From Anas platyrhynchos (lineage: Eukaryota > Chordata > Aves > Anseriformes > Anatidae), in assembly GCF_047663525.1 (NCBI RefSeq), contig NC_092587.1:199648501-199712500 (forward strand): a DNA stretch of 64,000 nucleotides. The letters are read 5' to 3'. Both the position numbers and the translations under genes were made by a program. The notes under the pieces were generated by a model that did not search any database, had not been told where the DNA came from, and saw only the letters and a list, made by a program, of their open reading frames with translations. Shown piece after piece: positions 31,143 through 41,700 of this stretch (positions are counted from its first letter, which is position 1; each line of letters opens with the position of its first letter).

Positions 31143-34100
31143 CCTTTTTTTGTGATTTCTTTTAACTGTTAACTTTACAGCCCTGTCACTGGAACTATTA
31201 ATTATAACACCATATTACAGTCAATGTTGTTTTTGTGGAAAGAAGGAAAATGGGATGAAATATGGTATGTTGATTGATCTGTTGTTTCAGTATCTTGGAG
31301 GGAAAAGGTATGGAATTAAGTTGGCCCCTGACTGAGCCTTTGGTGTTGGCATTAGAAAACTACAGGCAGGAGAAAGATAAAAGAAGTGTTAAAAGGGTTG
31401 TTGAAGGTGTTAAAGGTGTGGCATGTAGTATTTAACAGAGCTGTTTGTAGTTGAATGAGCAGGGAAAGAGGATGTAGGAAATCTCAAAATCACAGGTGTG
31501 AGCCTTCTGGGGCAGAAGGATCATGATGGGTCTGAGAGAGTTGTCATGGAACAGCTAACTCTTAAAACAACTTGAGTTCATGTGTGAGCTCAGATTGCCA
31601 ATGGGACCGCTCAGGGAACTGTCAACGATTGTATCCCCCTGACCGAACTCCCACTGAGACCCTAATCATCCTGGAAATTAAATACTAAAATCTGGTTAAA
31701 TTGGGAATTGAGAATGTGTTCCAACAAGGTCCAAAAGAAACTCCTATGGAATTTCTGGACCAACTTTGAAATGTAATGAAGAAAAAGTAATAATAATAAT
31801 CAATATATATATAAAAACACCACACACACAGAAAAGCAAACAAACAGAAATTTGGACCTGGCTTCAGAAAACAAACAGAAGCAATCGGCTAGCCTCTTTC
31901 TAGGGCAATCAGCCCCTGATGTCAGAAAGAAATTGTCTTAGGTTGCAGGATAAACTTACAACAGTCAGGAATGACAGGGACCTGGGGCATCTAGCCTACC
32001 AGGTCCACTGGTTGAAAAAAAGCTAGGGAACGAAGAGAGAGGCTTGAATTTTTTGTTGGTTAAGGGAGCTTCTTTCTCTGTGTTAATTAGTCTATAAATG
32101 TAATAGGAGCAACTGGCCAACAGGAAAAGGCATTTTTTGCAATGCTTGAAATTTAAATTGGGAAAAATGAATGGAATTACAAAAACAGTCAAGTTTGGTT
32201 CATGGTACTAGATTGAAAGGATGCCTTTTCCTGCCTGCCTGTGGCAACTGAAAACCAGAAACTCTTTGCCTTTGAATGGGAAAATCCTATCAAAGGACGG
32301 AAAACTCAGCTTACTTGGACTGTGCTACCACAGCGGTTCAAGAACAGCCCCACCATATTTGGGCACTGTGATCTTGAAGCCTTGATAAGAGCTTTTGAGC
32401 TGGTAAACATTTGAACAGATTTGAAATATGACTGGTGTGGTGCATGCACGCGGGGCAATTTGGAAGGAGAGAGGACTTTTATCTTCCTCAATTAAACATG
32501 CAGAAGATATACTGAAATTACTCCAAGTGGTATACCTGCCTACTAAAGTTGACATTAACGGACATCAAGCAGGGGATACTGATGTTGAAAGGGAAAATAG
32601 ATTGGCTGATGCAGGAGCCAAAAGGGTGGCAGAATGGGCATCTGAGAGTCAAATTTTGGCACTAGTACCAGGAACAGAAAACCAGGCATTAACAAAAGCT
32701 TTAGAAAATGAAGTAGAATATTCTAAGATGTAAACGGAAAATGTTACTTACAGGTTTAATGCAAATGAATGATGAGAGAGTTGTGATATTAAATTGAAAT
32801 GTAATTGGAGAACAAAATAAAGCATCCTGGGGAGCTGAAAAGTAAACCACAGACAGGAATCAAGCTCCAGACAGTACCAGTATTTATTGGTATTAACTGA
32901 CACCTTTTCAGGATGGCCAGAAGCATTCCCGACTAGAACAGCCAAGGCTCGGGAGGTAACTAAGACACAAGAAATAATACCTCATTTTGGAGTTCCAGCA
33001 ACTATATCTTCTGACATGGGCAAAAGTGGTACAACAAATTAGCTGCCATTTGGGTATACACTGGCAACTTCATACCATATATCGCCCTCAGTCGAATGGC
33101 CAAGTAGAAAAAATGAACCACTTAATCAAATAGCAAATTGTGAAATTGGGACAAGAAGCAAATTTGGTCTGGCCTCAGTCTCTTCCTTTAGCTCTTTTGC
33201 GTATATCAAGGGCAAAGGAAGGGCTAAGCTCCTTTGAAATCTTATATGAATGACCCTATGGAATACAAAGAGGAATATCCATGCAAGCTGGGGATGAAAT
33301 TATGACATCCTATATGGTGGCCTTGGGCAAACAGCTGAATGAGACTGGAAAACATGTAAGTGGGACTCAGGGTAGAGGACTAGCCGGGCCGGTGCATGAT
33401 GTACAGCCTGGGGATTGTGTGTATGTAAAGTCTCTTGCAGAAAAAACTTTGAAACCACAGTGGGAGGGACCATTTCAAGTGCTCCTTACTTCTTTCACGG
33501 CCATCAAGATTAAGGAGCAAAATGCCTGGATTCATCACACCAGAGTGGAAAAGGCTCCCAGGACTCCATGGAAGGTTACTCAGGTAATGCCTGGAAAAAT
33601 ACATTTTTTGTGGTCTTAATGATATTATTGAATCAGGAAACTGAACAGTGTGACTTATGTGAAACTCACCCAAGCTGTAAGCAATAGCTTTAACCTTTCT
33701 GATTGTTAGGTATGTACACAACTGACTAAGGGTAACCTGGAACTTCCTGTATGGGGAATACCCAGTACGAATTGGACGCTAACCTTTGCACACCCAAGAA
33801 ATGGAACATGTCCGTTTGGTAAGGATGATGATCATGGATATTTAGGTGAGAAATCTGAATTACTCGTATGTGGGAAAGTTAATGCTTAAATGACAAGTTC
33901 CCATGCCTGGGTACAGGTCCACTTAGTTGGCTAGCCCAGGAACCTGATAGTTGTAACATGTCAGAACGTGGGAATTTTTATTCTTACTGAAATTAAAGAG
34001 TCGGGTGCAAGAGTCACACAAATTTTCAAGTTACAGAAGGGGTTTTATTGGTTGTGTGGAGACAGACACGCCCGGAAAAAGCCTCCTCCCAAATTGGGAA

Positions 34101-34186
34101 GGTCATTGTATCGGAGGCTATCTTAACCCATGAGGAGGTACTGACCTGCCCCCAGGAATAATTCAGACTTTATGGAGGCAGACCCA

Positions 34187-34788
34187 TGCTGTCCCCAGAT
34201 AATCCCCTTGTAATAAGGCCCACAGGGTTCCACAGTTTCATTAGATGGTTGATCCCATCTTTGGGAGTGAGTGAATTAGAGAAAGCTATTGTAAATATTT
34301 CAGCCACACTAGAAGCCATTAAGAATGCTACAGCTGATGCTCTTTCAGCATTGCAAGAGGAGGTTTCGTCCCTACATAAAGTGATGCTCCAAAATAGAAT
34401 GGGACTGGACATGCTTTTAGCTAAGAAAGGGAGACTATGTACAGTAATAAATCAGACTTGTTGTGTATATGTAAACAAGCAAAAACAGATCAAGACAGAT
34501 TTAGGAAAAAATAAAATCCTTCATGTAATAGCTCAGAATGCTTCCTCCTGCGGGATTACAGGTTTTTTAGAAAAATCAGCTTCCTGGCTACCAAATTTAA
34601 CTTGGCTGAAACAGCTATTTGTCACAATAATCATAATCATGATTTTGTCCATTGCACTCTGCATAGTAATACAGAATCACACAGAATCACAGAATTGTCT
34701 AGGTTGGAAGACACCTCCCAGATCACCTAGTCCAACCTCTGACCTAATACTAACCAGTCCTCCACTACGATGTGCCTTGTGGTGTTAA
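34187..34788 (+). pseudogene. env TM fragment of ERV remnant A
   Basis: The open stretch contains a heptad-like region, LQNRMGLDMLLA (about residues 66-77), CX6CC-type cysteines (RLCTVINQTCCVYV) and a membrane anchor (LFVTIIIIMILSIALCIVI). The surface subunit is missing, and the cytoplasmic tail is replaced by a CR1 tail from about 34670. It is a gammaretrovirus-type TM. Confidence 0.85.
34670..34772 (-). mobile_element. Very short CR1 3' end inside env
   Basis: About 100 bp of CR1 3'UTR with octamers (CACAGAATCACAGAATTG) at its left edge, on the - strand. It interrupts the env cytoplasmic tail of ERV remnant A. Confidence 0.85.
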
Positions 34789-34934
34789 GAATACGGGAGA
34801 CTCCTATAGTGAGGAAGAAGAATCAATTAAGACAAAAATTGGAGTCCAATGAATACTTTGAGAGAATGTCGGACAAAAGAAACACTGTATTAAAATAGTG
34901 AAATAATTTACTAATCCTCTCGAAAAGGGGGGAC

Positions 34935-35538
34935 TGAGAGGAGGCTGAAAGAATTTTAGTAGATAAGATAGGCTAATGAGCATATGAAAGGAAGCCAAAA
35001 GAATTTTAGTAAATAAGGCAGGTAAAGGACATGTACTGTATCTTCTGCTCCCTATTGTGCAAAGAAACTGAGGCAGGAAATTCTGGGACTCCTCACGAAA
35101 AACAGATCCTGATAGAAAACAGGAAACACGTTTCAAGAACCAACTGAAACCGAATCTGCAGTTTAAGCAGAAGCTGAGAAGCTTATGAGTCTGCACTGAG
35201 ATGAGAGGTCAACCAGCGGTGACGAGGAAGACTCACTAATCTTCATCCCCACGACCCCTGGCGACCACTACCAGAAAACACTGCGCAAGCACGGATAGGA
35301 GAAATCTATGAAAACAAATCCCTGGAACTAATTTTAATACAAAGCGGGGATAGGTCATGCATATGTATAGGCATCTTGAGAAACTTCATGCATATGTAAC
35401 TCTTCACCACATATAACCAAGGCAAGTGCTGCATTGGGGTGCACACGACTTTGGTGGGACTACCCCCTGTGCTGCCCAGCACTAAATAAACATACCTACT
35501 TTACAATCCTACTGATTGTGGAGTTTGCTTTCCGCACA
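34935..35538 (+). repeat. LTR following ERV remnant A
   Basis: A polypurine tract, AAAAGGGGGGAC, directly precedes TGAGAGGAGG, and the segment ends TTCCGCACA. It holds two AGAATTTTAGTA repeats, a TATAACC-type promoter region near 35410 and AATAAA at about 35485. The stretch 35341-35430 recurs at 38014-38100. It serves as the 3' LTR of remnant A and may also be the 5' LTR of remnant B. Confidence 0.78.
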
Positions 35539-35578
35539 TAAAGCCCTAAAAGCGGGCACAAAACATAGCTCACATGGA

Positions 35579-38013
35579 CAAGGTTGCCTCAGGGCTTTAA
35601 AAATTCACCCACCTTATTCGGAGACCAACTCATGAAGGACTTGGAGCCGTGGGAAGCCCCACCTGGGGGAGGAAGACTGTTGCAATACATAGATGACATC
35701 CTAATAGCCACCCAGACAAAAGAAGCCTGTGTGGCCTGGATAGTAAGCCTTTTAAACTTTCTGGGACTTCAGGGGTACAGGATATTGAAGAAGGCTCAGG
35801 TGGTAAAGCAGAAGGTGATTTACCTGGGTTATGAAGTTAGTGCCAGACAATGGGCCTTGGGGCAAGACCACAAAGAAGCAATATGTCAAACCCTGAAACC
35901 TGAGACAATAAAGGAACTGCGAACCTTTTTTGGGAATGACGAGGTGGTGCAGATTGCGGATCTATAATTATGGCCTGCTGTACTGGGTCTGGCTGGAATG
36001 TTAACTTTCCCTGCAGCAGCCCATACAGAGCTGTACTCTGCACTTGTAGCTGGAACAGCAGTGTTATCACACCAGTGTTGTGTCTACTGCTGAGCAGCAC
36101 TGGCACAGCATCGGGCCTTTCTCTAACCCTCCTAGGGGGTTGGCAAAAAGTGAGAAGAGAAACATCACCAGGGCAGCTGACCTAAACCAACCAAAGGGAT
36201 ATTCCATACCATGTGATGTCACACTCAGCAATAAAAGGTGGAAACAGGAAGAAGAAGGGAGGGGTGGGCTCTCCTGAAAACGTCGGTCCTCCTCCCGAAC
36301 ACTGGCTACGTGCGTTGAGGCCCTGCTTCAAGGACATGGTCAATCATCGCTCATTTGTGGGAAGTAGAGAGTAATTTCTTTCCTCTGCACTTCCACACAG
36401 CCTTCATTTGTTTTATTCATTTGTTTTCCTCCCCTTTTTTTTTTATTTTCTCTTTCCCCCTCCCTTTTCCCCTTTCCCTTTTTATTTCCCTTTAGTTAAA
36501 TTGTTTAGTTCATAATAATCTTTCCTTAATTATTATTATTTCCCTTTAATTATCCTTATCTCAACCCATGAGTTGTTCTTTGCTTTACTTCTCCCCCTCC
36601 TCATCTAAGGAGGGGGAGTGAGAGAGCGGTTGTGGTGTTTAGCTGCCCAGCACAGTAAAACCACCACAACTGCTTGTAAAAGCGCTGTATGTGCTCATTG
36701 CAAATGGGAACAGGGACCTCCAATGGACAAAGGAGTCCTTTCAACTAAAGAAGGCTCTCATGTCAGCCCCAGCTCTGGGACTTCCAGATGTGAATAAACC
36801 ATTCTTCTTCTCCCATGAGAAACAGGGGATTGCCCTGGGAATACTAGCACAGGACCTGGGCCCATAGCGGAGGGCAGTTGCTTATTTTTCGAAGCAGCTG
36901 GATGCTGCTGCCAAGGGATGGCTGGGATGCCTCAGAGCCGTTGCAGCAGTGGTGCAAAATATCCAGGAAGCACACAAGTTCACCTTGGGCCAGAAAATAA
37001 CTGTGCTGGTATCTCACACAGTGTCCGTAGCGCCAGAAGCGAAAGGTGGTCACTGGCTTTCCCCACAAAGGTTCCTGAAATACCATGCTATCCCGGTAGG
37101 TGATATAGAAATAGTGGTAACTAACATTGTCAACCCAGCTTCTTTCCTCAGCGGAAACCAAAGGGGAGCCAGTACACCACGACTGCCTGGAGACCATTGA
37201 AGCTACCTACTCCAGCCATAAGTTCCTTTTGATGATGTGGAAATCTGGTTCACTGATGGGAGCAGTTACATCATCAGCGGAAAACAACATGCTGGGTATG
37301 CAATTATCACTTGCAAAGAGGTAATAGAATCTGGACCTTTGCCAACAGATACCTCTGCACAAAAGGCCGAGATAATTGCTCTGACCCGTGCCTCAGAAAT
37401 AGCAAAAGAAAAGAAAATAAACATCTATACGGACTCAAGGTATGCATTTGGTGTTGTGCACGCACACGGAGCCATCTGGAAAGAAAGAGGACTGTCGAAC
37501 TCACAAGGGAAAAACATCAAACATGCGAAGGAGATAACGCTCTTATTAGAAGCGGTCCAACGACCTGAAAAGGTAGCAGTCATGCATATTAAGGCACACC
37601 AGAAGGTGAGTTCAGAATTGGAGGAAGGAAACAATCTGGCGGATAGAGAGGCAAAAGAAGCAGCATAAGATGGGGTAGCAACTGAGGGAGCCCTGATCCC
37701 AGATGGGTAGATCCCCCTTGAAAGTGAGCCAGTATACAACAAAAAGGACAGAAAATTAATCAAAAGTCAAAAGGGAGAGTATAACCAAGAGGGATGCGCT
37801 ATTACCGAAGAAGGGAAAGGGAAATTAGTCATCCCCTCTGATTTGCTATGGTCACTAGTAAAGGAAGAGCACCGGAAAAATCATTGGCGAATATACAAGG
37901 GTATGTAAGACAGAAGGTCACATTTCATCACATCATGCGGCCCTAGCATTGCTCCGTATTGACACAAATCAGATGAACACATTTCACAGAGGAATGGGGG
38001 TTTGCTTAATCCC
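35579..38013 (+). pseudogene. Gamma-like ERV remnant B: RT, RNase H and start of integrase
   Basis: The RT palm at 35584-35967 has LPQGFKNSPTLFG, the catalytic LQYIDDILIAT and an IYLGYEVS block. The solo ERVL LTR 35979-36668 follows, then RT thumb/connection at 36700-37190 ([28 protein letters not shown]). RNase H lies at 37230-37668, open, with WFTDGSSY, INIYTDSRYAFG and the late NNLADREAKEA block. The integrase N-terminus starts in 37800-37910 (VIPSDLLWSLVKEEHRKNHW). The 5' half of RT, the gag and the rest of integrase/env are absent. It relates to remnant A through the near-identical GAIWKERG RNase H block. Confidence 0.87.
35979..36668 (+). repeat. Solo ERVL LTR inside remnant B
   Basis: It runs TGTACTGGGTCTGGCTGG to AAAACCACCACA in sense orientation, with GCAATAAAAGG (TATA-like), long pyrimidine-rich blocks and AACCCATGAG near its 3' end. 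The flanks CCTGC (left) and ACTGC (right) are a 5-bp duplication with one mismatch. It is a different ERVL subfamily from the LTR at 18847, judged by low similarity in U3 and R. Confidence 0.87.
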
Positions 38014-38100
38014 AAAGCGGGGATAGGTTATGCATATGTACAGGCATATTGGGAAACTTCACGCATATGTAACTCTTCACTGCATATAGCCAAAGTTGCT
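38014..38100 (+). repeat. LTR fragment just upstream of the CCDC90B promoter
   Basis: AAAGCGGGGATAGG followed by TATGCATATGTA and CATATGTAACTCTTCAC match 35341-35430 of the LTR at 34935-35538. The remainder of the LTR is missing. It lies about 230 bp from the CCDC90B start codon. Confidence 0.8.
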
Positions 38101-38700
38101 GGCGATAACCAGAGCTGGTAAGCGGGGACGACCCCACCATGGCGCCTGAGGGGAGCCCGCCGCCAGCCCAAAGCGGCGGCCGGAGCCCTTCCTGCTCTCT
38201 GCGCTGCGGCTCCTCCCCTGCTCGCCGTCCCTCCGAGGACTCCGCTTCCCAGCGCTGCCCGCGGGGCCGAGCGGAGGAGGGCGGTGCGGCGGGCGGGCGG
38301 TGCCTGGCGCCTGGCGGCTGAGGCGGCGATGAGGGGCGGCGGGCGCTGCGCTGCGCTCCTCGCCTCCTGGGCCGCCTCCCGGCCGGCCCCGCTCCCGCCT
38401 CAGCCGCCTCGGGCCGCGCTCCCTCCGGTTCCTCGCAGAGGTGAGAGGCGGCCGAGGGGCCGTGGTTTGGCTCGCGGCCCGCTGGGAGCCGCAGACCTGA
38501 CGGGCGAGCCCCGGGAGCCGCCCGGTGACGCGGGGCGGAGGCGGCAGGAGGGGGCCTCGGGGTGGAGGTGGCGTGGGGGGGGGGAGCTGGGCCCTCGGTG
38601 GGGGCGGCCCCCCTGAAGGGGGTGTGGGGGCCTCTGCGGGGGGAGCGCAGAACGGCTGCCGGGGGAGGAGGTGCCCGCAGGAGCTGGGGGGCTGGCAGCA
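38101..38700 (+). promoter_or_regulatory. CpG-island promoter of CCDC90B
   Basis: There is an abrupt rise to very high GC with many CG dinucleotides from about 38130, spanning exon 1 and the start of intron 1. Several GGGGCGG- and GGCGGC-type boxes are visible and no TATA box. This is typical of a housekeeping vertebrate promoter, and such promoters are often bidirectional (known property). Long open frames on both strands here are composition artefacts. Confidence 0.8.
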
Positions 38701-41700
38701 GCTCTGCGGTGCAGGAGGAGCAGTAGAAGGTAGCGGAGGGGCACGGAGAGGTGTGCTCAGAGTGCTGGCAGCTTGCGTAGGCTACCAAAAGATTTGTGCT
38801 GTAATTTTAGCTCTTTTGAGATAGGCGGTGTCAGACGTGTCACAGAATCACAGTTTGGGTCGGAAGGGGCCTTTAAAGACCTTCAGTTCCAAGCCTCCCT
38901 ACAGCCCAGGTTGCCCAAAGCCCCATCAGCCTGGCCTTGAACACCTCCAGGGATGGGGCATCCACAGCTTCTGTGGGCAGCCTGGGACAGTTTAAAAAAA
39001 AAAAAATCTAGCATAAGTCCAGTTGAAACATGCTCTCTTTCAGCAAAACTATTGCCACTTCTGTCGCTGCAAGCCCTGGTAATCCCGGAGAAAATATCAG
39101 TCGACACATTTAGCAGACAAAGAGCTCCATAATTGAAAGCTGTTATGACGCAATGGGAGGGGTGTTAAGTTTTAGAGTTACTTGTAATGAGTTGTATGTA
39201 GTTCATGTACGTAAACATGCTTTTTTTCCTTTCTCTCATCTTAAATCTAACATGGACTTTGATTTGGATACTACATCTAGCTTAGTTTAAGTCACTTTAG
39301 AGACAATAAAAGGTAGCACTTACCTTATCCATCAGTGTCACAGCATAACTTCCTTTTGGTTTAAATGATAAAAAGCATTCAAGTAAGCACCTAAATAAAA
39401 AACAGTTTCATTAACAGAGAGAGCCAGGGAGGTTTCAACTAAGCGTGCATTTAGAAGTAACAGAGCATTTTAGATAACAAAGATTCTGTCAGAATGCAAT
39501 CAGCAAGGTGTATGGTGATGAGATGAACTGAAAAGTATCCTTGAAATAAAGGCAGAGAAACCAAAAGCATCCTGTGGGAAGGTACTAACATAATAAACAG
39601 GGTGGGTCTTGATCTAAGGAGATCTAGGATGTGTTAGGTACCAGCATTGCTTTTTCACCCAGTTACTGGTGAACCAACAAATTAATCCTGAATGTTAGAT
39701 CAGTGTCATGTGTGTGTACCTTTATCTGCACGCCTGGCACTCTCTGCTGGATAGTGGTAGGAGAATGTGTAAAGAGAATATAGTCGAGGGATTTTGTGAA
39801 GAGCCAAATAATTGTTAACCGTAACCAGCAGAAACTGCCAGTGTGTTGGAAAGGTCATGTTTTAAAAGATGAGAAACATCACTTAAATCAGGTTTCTCCT
39901 ATTGTTGTTACTTGTGGTAGTTTTATTTCTTGTGTATCAGGATGCTTGTCCTGCACGGCTCTCTAGTTATAGGAACACACTTAAAATTGATGTGTGAGTC
40001 CTGGGTGGTATAGATTCCCTAAGAAAAGAGAGGACTGGTGGCTTCAGATGTGTGCTGTAACCAGGGAACCAAAACGACCCAGCTTTTTGTTGCAACTTCC
40101 ACGTGGCTTTGCTACGGTGAAAGAAAATTACTGTATTGCATGATAAACCAACTGGGTGAAGTTTCAAATACCTGTTTGTCACTTCCAGGCTTTGCTGCCA
40201 CGCTCCTTAGGAATTCATACGATGTGAGAAGAGTTGATATCACTCCACTGGAACAGAGGAGAGTGACTTTTGATACTCATGCCTTAGTGCAGGATCTGGA
40301 AGCCCATGGTAAGTGATGTCTGTTAAATAATTCACAGAAAAACTTGGAATTAAAGTACTATAGTACTTTAGTACTAAAGTCTGGTGCAGGCTAGGCATCT
40401 GATACTTTTTGATGCTTCTGTAACCATACAAATTAAATCTTACATTAAATTTACCTTTTTTTTGTAGCTGTAGGTAAATTTGCATAGTATCTTCCAGCTG
40501 AGGAGCATAATACATCCTTAATACCTGTTTTTTTATTTAGTGAATGTGTCTGTCTGTTGTCAGCTGAAAGATCTGTCTAGCCCAGGGTTCTGTCCCTTAT
40601 AGGACTGCAAGTCCTTGTCTGCAGAAGAGTGTAAAAATGGGGCAGATCAGTGGCATATCCCCTCGTACCTTCTAGGCCTCCAACTGCTCTCACCTTGGAG
40701 GTATTTTGTGCTGGGTAGGAGTTTTGGTGACCTCCAAGGGAATTCCTTCTGTAAGTTCATTAAGCCCCTGAACTACTCTGGGTCGGTTAGTACCCACAAC
40801 ATCCTTTCTCATGGAGTTTCAGAAGTCCACTCAGTGTGTGGAAAAATACTTCCTTTTGTTTATGTAGAACCTGGCTTCCACTGTGTTAATTTGATGCCCC
40901 TCAGTCCTTTTGAAGGAAGGAGGAATGAATATTTGATCTCTCATGTCACTTAAGATTACGTAAATGTATGTCACGTTCCCCCATCATTATTTTTTTTCAA
41001 ACAGAAGATTCTTAGTTCATTGGATTTTCCCAAGCAGAAGCTGCCTCACAGGGGAAGGAACAGAGCTGCTGGCATTTTTTTTTTCTAAGTAATTCCTAAA
41101 GTTTGGTTTGCTCTGCTGATCCTCCTAAGCATTGAGCTGATGTCTTTGTCAGGCTATCAATTCTCGGTTACAATCGCAAGATCGTTCTCCTAAGTGACAG
41201 CTGCAGCTTTATCCAATTGAGTTAGGATTTTTTCCACTGTTAAGGTCTACTAATAATGTGTCTTAGTACCTAGAAGACTCTTAATAGTACACTAATATTT
41301 TTTTTTTCTGTTTTTGTTTGTTTCATGTGTGTCTGACTTGTCAGCCCCTAGTTCTTTACATCTCTTCTGGAATTATTGTTAGAACTGATGTTGTATTTGT
41401 CACTTTCCAGTACTTGAGGAGCCAGGATAGCTTGTTAGATGTTACTTGTCCTGAGTACTAATTCAGTTATTTCTCTGTCTAGTTCCTTTAGAACGTAAGG
41501 TGAAGTCTGTCTGATGCTGGTCTGCTGCTATAAAGCAATTTATTAATTTGTTCCATAACTACAACAGACCCTTTAGTATCACAGTGACAGGGCTGTAAAG
41601 GTAACAGTTAAAAGAAATCACAAAAAAGGTAAAAAAAAAAAAAAAAAAAAAAGTGAAAAAATTCTTTTACCTTTAAAAAGGTAAAAGAAATCACAAAGCT

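Larger units (their letters stand above)
22942..31190 (-). repeat. Left arm of large inverted duplication (with 41583-50031)
   Basis: The reverse complement of this block follows 41583-50031 base for base over more than 8 kb, with scattered substitutions and small indels. The outer end is the match GCAGTCACAGCAAGG, after which the sequences diverge (22941/50032). The inner end is CCCTGTCACT at 31190 against 41583, after which ERV sequence begins here and CCDC90B intron 2 continues there. Two larger differences stand out: about 125 bp present at 47405-47530 and about 80 bp present at 49350-49425 are absent in this arm. Identity looks like about 98-99% by eye. Confidence 0.96.
31191..34934 (+). 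pseudogene. Gamma-like ERV remnant A: gag, RT scrap, RNase H, integrase, env
   Basis: Gag remnants occupy 31191-31790; the first 290 bp match 17390-17640, and a capsid-like ETPMEFLDQ run lies near 31745. An RT scrap at about 32230-32390 includes KNSPTIFGH. An RNase H C-terminus lies at 32428-32733 (AHGAIWKERG-like block, HQAGDTDVERENRLAD). Integrase at 32880-33619 has a YRPQSNGQVEKMNHLIK block and the C-terminal WEGPFQVLL and WIHHTRVEKAP blocks. Env TM lies at 34187-34670, with an LQNRMGLDMLLA segment, a cysteine cluster and a hydrophobic anchor. Stops and deletions are everywhere, and the protease and most of RT are missing. The 5' end is cut exactly at the inner junction of the inverted duplication. 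Confidence 0.85.

Noticed and set aside
35539-35578. Primer-binding site after the LTR at 34935-35538
   Set aside because: The sequence after the LTR does not match any tRNA 3' end that I recognise, so remnant B cannot be shown to start there.
38006-38788. 260-codon reverse-strand ORF across the CCDC90B promoter
   Set aside because: It is Pro/Arg/Ala-rich composition of a CpG island opposite real exon 1, with no domain or splice context.
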